From Owenia fusiformis (lineage: Eukaryota; Annelida; Polychaeta; Sabellida; Oweniidae): a DNA stretch of 64,000 nt. A program made the position numbers and the translations under genes. Where the stretch lies: NCBI GenBank assembly GCA_903813345.2, contig CAIIXF020000010.1, positions 14,879,181 to 14,943,180 on the forward strand, read 5' to 3'. The notes beneath the pieces were generated by a model. That model saw only the letters and a list, made by a program, of their open reading frames with translations. It had not been told where the DNA came from and ran no database searches. This document shows, in pieces, positions 44,401 through 55,900 of the stretch; position 1 is the stretch's first letter; each line of letters starts with the position of its first letter.

Positions 44401-47078
44401 ATTTCAAATATGATATCACTTTGACTGAATTTTGAATATTTAATGATGTAAATTAAGATTATTTCTTCTTGCATCAAGTCTGAATAGTGTCATATCAAAT
44501 CAGAAATGTCAACTGTAACATCTGCAGATATGAGTCGATCAATCATTGCAGGAATATTTTTAATAATAATATGAAATAATATAAAATTTCAAGAAGATTA
44601 ATAGCAAATTGTTAATTCAATTCTTAATAAAAGTTTTCTGTTCCTGAAAGGCTACCAATTCACAATGATGTAAAGGTATCAACTATATTTTATAATGAAG
44701 TATATTTTTAAAATTTAAATCTCAAATAAAATAAGATTTGTGTCAAAATGAAAGTGATTAATCCTTTTATGATCAATATTTTATTACCAATCCACTAACA
44801 GTTTATCTTAGTTGTAGCTATTATTGATTAGACCATGAACCTATTAGAGTAATACGAAGTATTTGATTCTTAAATCATCATTCCAGAAATCATGATCTGA
44901 TAGAGAAACCAAACGTGATGACCTATCTGAAAAATGAGCTGGAAAGCCCGATGAAAAACCAAATATTAAGCTAAGCATACTAAGTAAGTCTTGTTCATCC
45001 ATATACCAGTGCACTAACCTGTAGTGGTCTCAATTTCTCCTATGACTTGCACAAAGGTCCCTACTCTTGCAGAGAATGGTTCTACTGATTGTGTGTCAAG
45101 TTGTAGTTTCTCCTCTGTTTTTGGATCCTTCAGTATTGCCATACAAGCACGGAAGTCATGGTCTTGCAGTCTAAAAGTAAACATGCTAGATAACTCTAAA
45201 CAAGTATCTTAGTCTTATTTAGTTTCTAATAAAGTAAGTTAGATATAATCTAGTGAGTACTGATACAAAAATAATGGCAAATGAGTATTTGACTTCATGA
45301 TCAAGTAAAGGGAGTTATCGGATGTAAATAAGTCAGTACTAAAATATGGACATTAGTGAGTACACTTTCATGTAAACTGGGACTATCATAAAAATGTGGA
45401 CAAGTGAGTAAACTTTCATGTAAACTGGGACGATCATAAAAATGATAGTGATGTAATGATGTAAATTAGTGAATACTAAGATGTGAACGACAGTTCTTCA
45501 GGGTAGGCAGCATTGTGAACTGAACACCCCTACTATGGCCCAGTGACAATGTGAAGGGTTAGTGAATGATATAGGGGGTGACTTTAAATCATGTTATACC
45601 GTATATTGTACAATGATCACATTTGTATAGTAAGCATATACATGTTAATACAACTGTGTTGGTCATACATAATTGTGCCATCTATCTGAATACAGCTATC
45701 ATGTTGAGAAATATTGGTAGCCCTTCTCAGCGAATCTTGTGTGATTCAAAAAGAAGTTTGATTCCAAACGAGTGATAATATTAATATTATGATATTAACC
45801 ACGCATCTACTTACAAGTATGCGATATGTCCTCAAGCGCCCCATCCCCATTATATTGTGAAACTCAGTCAAACATAAAGTCAATGAAGTAGCAAAATACC
45901 CATCTGAGGGTATTCGTGCGTTCAATGAAATTTACTTAATCCATTTTGCCGGTCCCTTGTCTGATCACGTGTCTGGGTACTGTCTCAGATCAAGTGACTC
46001 ATTGATGTTTCACTCAACCATGTCTTCTGTTCAAGGAAAATGTTTTGCTAAATAATCTTATTTTACAACTTCAAAGTAGGCCTAGCTACATGTAGTTTAT
46101 AAAATTTTGATTTTTAGAGAGATTTGACTTTGAGAAATAATTTTATTCTGATCCCAGGATCAACTTAGAATTTTCGACATCTAAAAAGTCACTCAACTTT
46201 TTTGCAAAAAACCTTCCAAAAAGTAACAGTCGCATGAATTCACATTGTCGTACTTACAAAATGATCCACCGCCTAACTTATGCACCATCGAACTCGGTAA
46301 TATTGTACACGTAACTATTAATTACTGTATATTCCCATAGAAAACTGGGCTTGCTTTTCAACATTTCAAGCGAAAATTCTCTACGGAGCTTTTGTTTTTC
46401 TGACGTAATTTCTTCTAAGAAATCGGTGACGTGATAGGTTCAGTTCATCTTATTTTGAAAGGGGTGTCATCTGTTGAGAATATTTATTTTCATCTTGTCC
46501 AGTCCTATATATAACCTGCCCTTATCCTTTTCGCTTGTGAAACCGCGTAATAATGTTGAAATTATGGATTAGATTCTCTGAGAGTGGCGACATGTCTGCA
46601 TCTCTACCATCTTGCATTTGACACCCCTAATTTTGGGCGAGTCCAAGTAAACCGCCCATCCGGGTGATTAGAAAAGGTAGTATGTATCCAAAAGACTGAA
46701 TATAATATTCGGTCTGAATTTATTCAGACGAAGGATACAGTCTATTAGAAATGGGGCATTTTCTTTTAAAAATCGAGCAGCAACAAAGATACTTCTGGTC
46801 AAACTGAGTTTATGACGAAACTTATGAAAGAATCAATAAAAGGTAAGTGGTATACATTAGGCGGATGCAAAAATTAAACGTGGCGCCAATTTGAAACTTC
46901 AGAATGCTTTCTGTGATTCAAAATCACAAAAAAAGTCGAGTGACATTTTTAGATGTCGAAAATCTTAGTCTACTCACATGCCATATATTCTTACACTTTT
47001 CCTCTCAATACTCGGGTCTTCCACAGTTCGATTAGTTTCATTAATATTCATGAGACTTCCAGTTGGGGGTAGAGACAT
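41483..47078 (-). CDS. TEN1: TEN1, small OB-fold subunit of the CST complex
   Basis: Three exons assembled by splice sites and phase: 47,078-46,978, 45,170-45,019 and 41,625-41,494 (reading on to a stop at 41,485-41,483 gives 131 residues; human TEN1 has 123). The product begins MSLPPTGSLMNINETNRTVE, then SVRIYGILQDHD. The TQSVEPFSARVGTFVQVIGE segment aligns with the TKLVEPFHAQVGSLYIVLGE region of vertebrate TEN1, and LRCRVLRSMDGVDIHMYNKA with its VLTCVEGMNLPLLEQA. With CTC1 and STN1, TEN1 binds telomeric single-stranded DNA and promotes C-strand fill-in. The last exon is uncertain: a perfect gtaagt donor follows SCS at 41,494, so a short extra exon may exist (candidate 38,455-38,439, weak). 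Introns are 1.8 and 3.4 kb, both carrying transposons. The head-to-head neighbour is USP2. Confidence 0.85.
41990..43015. repeat. Two tandem copies of a dispersed repeat, outside TEN1 exons
   Basis: 41,990-42,340 and 42,470-43,015 share GTATCTTTTAGAATCAATAT, AATAAAATAAGATTAG and AATCTTGCA blocks in the same order, with TTTTGATTGAACTGAGTCTT-type spacer. They are related to 30,540-30,910 and to a shorter copy near 44,660. They lie in TEN1 intron 2. Confidence 0.65.
43168..44255. mobile_element. 1.1-kb TIR element in TEN1 intron 2
   Basis: Left end TGGGGTTTATTTCTCAAAAG and right end GTTTCGAGAAATAGACCCCT are inverse of each other. The left interior is rich in AGTAACTTT / AAGTTACTAA motifs (43,250-43,310 and 43,690-43,730). 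No coding frame was seen. Confidence 0.55.
46164..46967. mobile_element. MITE next to the TEN1 exon 1 donor
   Basis: Ends CTTAGAATTTTCGACATCTA and its inverse ending near 46,967, continuing into AAAAGTCACTC(A/G)ACTTTTTT. The right end lies only ~10 bp inside intron 1 from the donor gtgagta at 46,977. It is related to the MITE at 10,596-11,117. Confidence 0.8.
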
Positions 47079-47370
47079 ACTTATTGATTAATCTGCCAAC
47101 TTAGGCACAAATACTTGACAAGAGTTTATTTTCAGTTTTTCGAAGTGAAACTGAAAGTAGGAGGTGAATAATCTTGACATATTCAAAACTCTTTTTGTCA
47201 CTAAACAGAATATAATCATCTAATGCATATTTTGAAAATAAATAATTGAACTGTTTTAGGTACTAATATATTTGATTTTAGGCTAATAACAGATTTATCT
47301 GACGTAACCATAACGACTGTCCGTAGATTTTTAAATCACGTGACCACACTAGGTTAAAATGGCGGAGGTA
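47079..47370. promoter_or_regulatory. Putative bidirectional TEN1/USP2 promoter
   Basis: Lies between the TEN1 ATG (minus) and a CACGTGAC E-box (about 47,337-47,344) followed by AAAATGGCGGAGG (about 47,356-47,368). AAAATGGCGG matches the YY1 motif that is typically placed just downstream of TATA-less starts in the direction of transcription, here rightward toward USP2. A TGACGTAA near 47,300 is also present. Confidence 0.5.
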
Positions 47371-49854
47371 ATTTGAGACGGACCTGTCAAAATTCCGATC
47401 ATATTTTAGCTTATTCTCTGCAGCATCATTGAATAGGTAGGGTAGACTGTATGTATAATATATTTATATATTTTTCCTCTAAAATTATATCATCATTGAA
47501 TCTACATATTCTCCGAAAAGTGTGCAATTAGTTTTATTTTTGACCTGAAAATTTCAGGTGAAATTTCTCCGAAAATTTGTCAAGGTCTCTGTGATGATCA
47601 TTTGGACATTTGATTGATAAATACATCCCAGAGGTAAGATTTTGATATTTGGATGGTACACCTCTCAGATTCTTTTTCCATGAATTTTAGTAGTAGTGAT
47701 CAGTGTTTTCAGTAGGTTTGTCTAAGATTGCGTCCCTGGGACATACTGATTTTCAAAAATGTGTCCCCCTGAAAAAACTGTGTCCCTTGAAAAAATGTTC
47801 CTGGGAATTCAAAGTCACGTTTTTACACTGGATGAAATAAAATTGATGTTGTATAGCTTTTGCTATATCGGTCTAAATCAGTGTTCTAGTTAGCGAGTTT
47901 TGTCATTGAATGATACAGATATCATCACTTGTTACGTATAACTTATATTCAACCATCAAACACCCATTTTCTTTGCATATTTCGAAGCTTAATTTTCTAT
48001 TGATTTTAATGGCTCGTCAGCTCAGAAATGTCTTGCTTTAGAGGCAATCTGCGCAAGATTCCTTCTCTTAAATAATGATCACGTGATTGCACTTGACCAA
48101 TAGAAAATGATTTAAACCAGGTCTTCAGCTAGCGGCCAATCATAGGAGTTTTACTGATTACTGCTCAGAAATCGAGTATTGGATAACTATTTGTCCTCTC
48201 ACATGCCTCGTAATATTTCGATCAGAAATCAACTTTCGGGAAGCAAACTTCGAAAGAAAATTTTATTTTTTTTAGAAATGGAATTTCTTTTAATTATTTA
48301 GTGGATTCTGATAAAGAGACTGAAAGTAAGATCTTTCTCAAATCATTCATCCAAAGTTAATTTTGTGCATATGACTTGCACTGCATCCAAAAAACATAGT
48401 TCATTTTTATTTCCGGGTCCAAGATTTTTTCTTTGTGTTTTTTCAATGCTTGGACAGCGTTATTGAAAACACAGAGTGATGAACCAGATTTAACAATGTA
48501 AAAGTAAACTTATTATTTTATTAAAAATGGTAATGAATATAGTTCATTTTAAAAGATTGAGGTTAAACAAAATGGCCGTTTCTACTGAAGGATTTTTTTC
48601 AAAATATTGCTGTAAGAAAATACTAAATAAAAGCCGATGTAGATGGACATATGAACTAACTCTACATACTTAGTTCAATGAAGGTATGTTTGTTACATTT
48701 TACTTCATTATAGCAACAGTCCATGATAGATAGCGTAAAAAGCAATAAAACAAACAGGGCTTCATGATCAGCCTAAGGCCACATTGTGGCCGACGAATAA
48801 GGTAAAGTTAATGAATTATACTCTATTTGAAATATCACCTTTCTATAAAAAACAAGGTTGTTGGGTTGTTCTGGCATACCTAGTGATATTTTGAGCTATA
48901 ATGAAAGAACATACATTGATTGGGGAAATCTCACAATTAAGGTGTCATTTTGAGGATTGTTCCTTTGATTGCTCATATGTTCGGGTTCGCCGATATTCCA
49001 ATTTCTTGAAGATTTCCCAATTCTAAGTCATGCGAGCCTACTAAATTAGAACATCAAAATATTGCGTTAATTTATTCCTGCAGTACATGAAAAGACAAGG
49101 GGAATAATACTCCTTCTGATGCAGCAGACTTTGGTTTGATTCCTGGTTGAACAATTTTTTTAAAAAAATAAATGGTGCATTGATCATGCAGAAACAGGAA
49201 AAGAAAAGCAGTTTATAAACATATCAACTAAATATTAAAGTATTAATAATCTTGTCAGTTGTATGAAAATGTAAAGATATCATAAGTCCAAATAAATTAT
49301 TATTATTAATATAATAATAAATTATAATTGCGTTTTATGAAAAGGTCAGGCTTCACATTGAAGAAACAATGATTCCCTTAATGGAGATGTTATTTTACCT
49401 ATAGGACTAAGGAGGCTAGATATATTAGGCCTTGATTATAATGCATGTACACTTAGTGTCGATGGCCTTTATCTTGAACACTGTTTAGGATAATTAAAGT
49501 AATGATTATAGCATTTATATAGAGTATAATGGGCCTATGGGATTATGTTGATGTATTGTCATTGAGGAATTGCTCAACAATGAAATATCAATTATTTTAT
49601 CCTCCCCAGTCATCAGATTTTGTGAACATATATCAATCATTGATCATAACAATAGACTTGTTATCTAGGCAGGACCAAATTAAATTAACACGATCTATTC
49701 AGTAAACAAAAAAGACAAAACATGCACATTTTTGTAAAACAAATATTAATTTACAGACTATGAGCATTATTGTGCAACTGGTACTTTTGCAGAACAGAGA
49801 AATTATTTGTTGAATGTTTGAAGTTTTTGACTATTTTTATTGATTTAATTTCAG
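47371..49854 (+). other. USP2 5' UTR exon and first intron
   Basis: A strong donor, CCCAGAG|gtaaga, at about 47,632-47,633 could end a 5' UTR exon that starts near 47,360. The acceptor TTTAATTTCAG at 49,854 opens the exon with the start codon. Between them I see a GTGTCCC-repeat stretch (47,730-47,810) and unremarkable AT-rich sequence. Confidence 0.4.
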
Positions 49855-49956
49855 ATGATTTGGCTAGAAGCGAGGAGACAGTGATCCTCAGTTGAGTGTA
49901 TTGAAACATCACTTCTGGACATTATTGGATTATTGTGCACATTTTGAAGTCCATCT

Positions 49957-52900
49957 ATGCCAGGAAGGATTGGTGTTCATTCCCCCTTATCGACTTACGA
50001 TACTAAGCCTCATTATGGCACATCTTACACTGACACCTATAGTAGGCCCCTCAGTAACTCTAGCTCTCGCTCACTCTCACAAAGCAGAGTACCTGATAGG
50101 GGGCGTTACTCATCATCATTTGATTCTTCGTCCACCCTGACGAGGTCAAGACCTTTACCTGCTGGTCCAGGCCCTCAGGATGAATATGGCAGGAAGTATG
50201 AATTTAGACCAAAGTCTCGCAATAGTTCTGTGTCAAGAATTGGCCCGCTTAAAGCAGACCATAACTCACCGATTAAAACTAGTTCATATAATGGAACTTC
50301 AGATTGTGCATTGTTAAACAGGCCAAAAAGGACAAATAGTGTACATAATTTATCTGCTGAATTCGAAAGAAAACTGAGCACTAGCAAAACTTCATCTGTT
50401 GCTTCCAGTAGGAAATATAATAGTATAGGTGATATCAAATCTAGGACTAGAAACTATGATAGCAAGGTTGATGATGTGTATGAAAACAGCGTGCCTGATG
50501 GAGTCACATCTCCTAGTAGATATCTTAGTAGGACTAGTAGCTATGATTATAAATCAACAAGGGGCTCTGATAGGACGTCATCTCTCCCACCTGTCACACA
50601 CACAGAGCGAGGGAGGGCTCGGGAAAGGATCAGTGATGATGTCACATCTACGACTTCAGAACGAATATCTCGCAGAAGCTCAAGTACATCAGCTGCTAGT
50701 ATAAGTTCACAGGTATGGTATAATTTTGTCATTTTCAGTTTTCAATGAAGAAATAAAGGCACAGGAGTTTAATAGATTCACTATTCAATATTGGTACAAA
50801 ATTTGAATTCCCAGGTACAGTATATGTTTTTGAATTTCTCTAATTGTTAGAATCCTGTCACAAGTAAATGTTATTTGTCATGAAAACCAAATTAATGGTC
50901 GCATTGACTCATTACTCATACTGAACAGTATTTCTTGTATTCCTTCATATTCATGAACATAATTTATTTAAATCACACCCATCAGTACATGAACTCCAAT
51001 GAAATTGCAGGATATGATCAGATGAACAATCATGAGCACATGTTCTTTTAGAGCTCCGCATGCGCAAAGTAAAATTTGAAATCATGGAATACTCATAACA
51101 AAAGCAAACATTCTGAGATCAATTTCAATGGCAAATGAGGCCTGTTTATTAAATTGGTTATCTAACGTGCCAATACCAATGCTCATCTTTTTGAAATCTT
51201 CCCCCTGGAACAGTTTAGGGGAAATATCTGTAACCATGTCAACAGATCATGGTAAAATAAATATGAAGCTTATTTTTTTTGAGTCGCATGACCCTGTTTG
51301 AAAATATTAGGTCCCCACCATAATCATCTAATAATGATCTGCCCCTTTAGTGAGTGCTTGACCTTAAGTTTCTTATCAGGCATATCAATTTCACTCACAG
51401 CATTACAACATTTTTCAAATTAAAATTGTCAATCAAACCTTGAAATATACATGATAAAGGAGTAAATTGATATTTATGCTGATCATGCATTTTGCCTAAA
51501 GGCTGGAAGGTAACTTACCTGTACCTGGAAAGTTTATATTATTTCTTTGATTGAGCGTTGGATCATATTGGTGTCCTTATAAATAAAGTGCTCAATATGA
51601 GACAATGTCTTATCCCATATTAAAAGTTAATAGATTACTTGACTGCACAAATTCTTATCATTATCCCACTGAATGAACTTGGTGAAAGATATGGAGAAGC
51701 TGTCTGTCCGTCCATCAATTCATCTTACCATTTCTTTGTCAGTCCAGCAGATAACTCAAATACCAATTGATAGATCAGATTCCGGGCATAGGGCCTCTTT
51801 TTGAGAAGGAAATTTCAATATGGCCACTCAGTTTGAAATGGCTGCCCTTATTCCTAAAAGATTGATAAGTCAAATACGGGTTGACAAATTTGGTTCTGAT
51901 TTATTTGCTGATGCCTTAGGGACTTATGACCTCTGCAGTCATTTTTCAGAAGAAATAATCAAATTTGGTCAAAATTTTGATAAAGTTTTTGTTTGGTGGG
52001 ATTTGCTAGTCCAGGGAATTGCTATTTTTCTAACGACCCTTGCCATTGAACTTTGATCAGAATTTCTGTGTTAATCTTATACAATGATTCTACTTCACAT
52101 ACCTAAAGATAAAAGATATTTTAATAATATATGATTGAACACATACCATACCTTCTTCATTTAAATGTCATGTGTGATGGATTATTTCTGTGACATCATA
52201 GCAATTACCTAGCAACAAAAGCCAAGAAGGGTAACTCTACCCTCTGAAGCAGTCAGGAAAATAAAAATGGAATAAAATTGGATTATTTTATTGACATTGA
52301 GCATTCAATGGCTAAGACTCATCTTGGTCTAATGACAGGATGCACAAATAAGGTTAAATGATTGGTTGTAAGATGGTATATGGGACATTGCCGGCAAGTT
52401 TTCTGTCTGTAAAGTCAAGTTATACTCTGACACAGGGAAATGAGGTCTCAATGAGGCCTGGCAGTTTTAAGACACTTCAACATGTGAGTAAGGTGACATT
52501 AGAAGTTGAAGTTTAAAGTACATGTACACAGAAGGTTTAATATAACCATGTTTTTTCATTGAATTGTTTCATTGGCAAAGGGCACAGGAGGCAATTTTAT
52601 CTAGCAAATTGATTATTTCAAGAATTTGTTCAATACCATTTTACAGTCTCTTGTTTTTAGAATTTTGATACTGGAGACCTTGGTATGGTTAAAAATAAAT
52701 GATGATGAAAATGATATGATTTCAATATTTTTAGTTGTCATTAAATTAGACCACATTCAGACTAGTTTTTGTCATTTTGACCATATCAAGCTGCGACATG
52801 ATAAATTATTCCTTATCACGTGGGGAGGCAATGATGAAACATTATGTTCAATCACTTGTGGCGTGGTACCGTGAAATCTTCATTCACCATCATGCAATTA

Positions 52901-55900
52901 ATATTATCATTCCCTAAGCAGTAGAATAGATTGTTGAATCTCATGCCCCATATATTTCTATCCTCACTATTCTTTTCTTATCTGAAACTGGTTTTTTTTC
53001 AGGGTTACTCATCACCGAGGCAGTCAGGATCTACCTGGGAACAAGGTGGCAATGCAGGAATGCGTAATCTAGGAAATACAGTAAGTTAGTGATGTTGTCA
53101 AAATGAAAGTCAGCATATTTATCTACTGTAGATACACTTAATTTGGCTCCCGTTTAATTTGATGGTTTGGCGGATCTAGAAAATCTGCCTAATTAAAATT
53201 CCGTCAAATTTCAGTTTGGAATTTTTGTCTAGTGCACTTCAGAAATATAACTTCTGAGGCCCCATTTCCTGTCATTAGTCATCAATTCTACATTATTCCA
53301 AAAGAAATACAGAAAATATCTTAGTAAACACCTGTCCTAATGACATAAATATAGACAAAAATTAAACTTTAGTCCTGAATCCGCCGAGTGAAATAGCCGC
53401 CAATATTTGAAATTGAGCAAATCTGTCTTAAGTAGCGTCAAAATAAGTGTATCTACAGTACTCTTGAGATGATATTTCTTCCACAATTGTGATGACAATT
53501 TGACAAAACACACTACCAACTCATTATAAGATTTGCATGTAACTTTTTCTCAGCACATTGCAAAATTCTTACAAGTTATATTTGATGAAATTTCCAGCTT
53601 AGTTTTCAAAAGAGTGCAGAACTTGCCTGTCCATGTAAATGTGTTTAGTATTATTTACTACCATGATTCAGTGTGCCTCCAATAAAGTTTCAAAAATTCT
53701 TAAATCATGGACATGAAGTTGGTGCTAAAATCTTACCCTAAAAAATTTGTGAAATACTAAAATATTGCATTATTACAAGCAAAGTAATAAAAACTAGTGG
53801 TGTCAGTTAACCGCTTGAGCATTAACCGGTTAACTGGGGGTTTTTACCGGTTAAAGTAGGTTAACCGGCGGGAAATTTGAACTTATAATTTCAAATGAAA
53901 TCTTCATCTTCGATCTTGGAAGTTGAAAAAATTTGGAAAAATGATATATCGGCGTTTATTTTTTACGTTCGTCAAGCTTTACGCTATTCTATGTAAGTAA
54001 GCGCGGGAAAGCAATGTGGCAGGGATTAAAGTTGCTGATTGGATGTTTGTAAGGAATTATCGGACCTATCACATGTATGAGTAGCTCACATGAAACTGAC
54101 GCTTGAAAAACAAACAGATTAAAATGCAAAGTAAGCGCGGGAAAGCAATGTGGCAGGGATTAAAGTTGCTGATTGGATGTTTGTAAGGAGTTATGGGACT
54201 TATGACAAGTAGCTTACGTGAAACTGACACCATAAAACCAAACGGATTAGCATGCAGAATAAGCGCGGGAAATAACAGAATTATACACGGTCAACTAACC
54301 GCCCATAAAAACTCAGACCGGTCAAGGCATTATCGGCGGTTAACCGGTTAACCGGTTAATACTTGACACCTCTAATAAAAACCCACATGTTACACTGAAG
54401 CTTAAAAATCCTCAAATATCCTAGGGAGAGGACTGTGATCTCATATTATAACAATTTTCGATTTCAGTGCTTCATGAACTCAGTGCTGCAATGCCTGAGC
54501 AACACAAAGCCCCTCCTAGAGTACTGCATGCAAGAACGTCATATCATGGACATCAACAAAACTACAAGCAGCTTAAAGGGGGCTCTTATCAATGGTATGT
54601 AGTGTGTGCTGTCAGGTACATCAAGCTACATAGCACCTTACCAATTAATCTTGTAGTTTGCATAATACACATTCCGTTTGATCTGATTGAACCTGAAACA
54701 ACATCCCATACAGAAATGCCAAAAAGCTCCTGAATTTCCAAGTATCATTCAATCTACATTTCTAGAAAAGCTAAATAAAACTCAGACCCGTAGCCAGAAT
54801 TTTCCAAGGGGGGTTCACTTTTCCAAAAAATTCTAGGGGGGTTCACTTTGGCAAATTTGGCCAAAAATCACTCAAAAAATAGTCAGAATGGTGAAAAACT
54901 GCATGATTTTGAAAGAAATTTTGGCTTCGAACCCCCCTGGCTACGGGCCTGAAACTAAAAGCAAATGAAGCTCTGCTAACAACAGCTTCACAAGAAGTGT
55001 TTCATCAATTTTTTATACATGTATGTTTTAGGGTAGATCTATGTTTTGAGCTGCCTATATTAGGACCAGTCATGAAATACACTCTATGAATAAAACATCT
55101 CTATGTCTTCATCAAATATTCAAACCTGAGTGTTAAAGTAGATTAAAAACAGTTGATGTTATGCAGTTGTAGCACATCAGTATAACCTGATATCATATTA
55201 TTATTCTGTATTGTAAGGGGTCTCTGACTTTCTTTATGGCTAATAGTCAAATAGCTAAAGTTATGGCTAAATAGTCAATAAATCAACATTTGTTAATTAA
55301 TAATTAATGTTACTTTGATTTAATCCCAAACTCCCCCCCCCCTTCACTGTTGAAGAAATACAAAAAAAAATTCTCCTCAGAAAATCAGAAATTAAATTGG
55401 ATTTCATCCCCACCCTTGCAAACATAGACAATAGAGTATTTTGATGGAAATCAATGTTGTAATGCATTTCCTTTTGATGTATGCTTTTCATTTGCAGCGT
55501 TTGTCTCTCTGTTGAACAGTATATGGAAAAGTGGAGAGTCTTACGTAGTTCCTACCTCACTCAAGGCCCAAATACAGAAGTTTGCACCACGCTTTGGAGG
55601 ATATAAGTAAGTAGTATTCTATGAGCTTCTGTCACTTACATGTAGTTCTAAGCTTTACCATATTGAACCTGTGACACTCCTTTAAATTAAATGTGTGTTT
55701 AATGTTCCCTACCCGCTCATTCCCTACATTAATCATTATAAATAAATCTCTCGCTTTGTTTAGTAATTTTTTTAGTATATATAAACAAGTATTTTGCATT
55801 GTGTGTCAGTAATAACTACTTTGACTGTATTTTGATAGTATATTGTTATATTAACTACAGGGTGTGTTGTAAGGATTTTGGACCCACCATACAAAATTGA

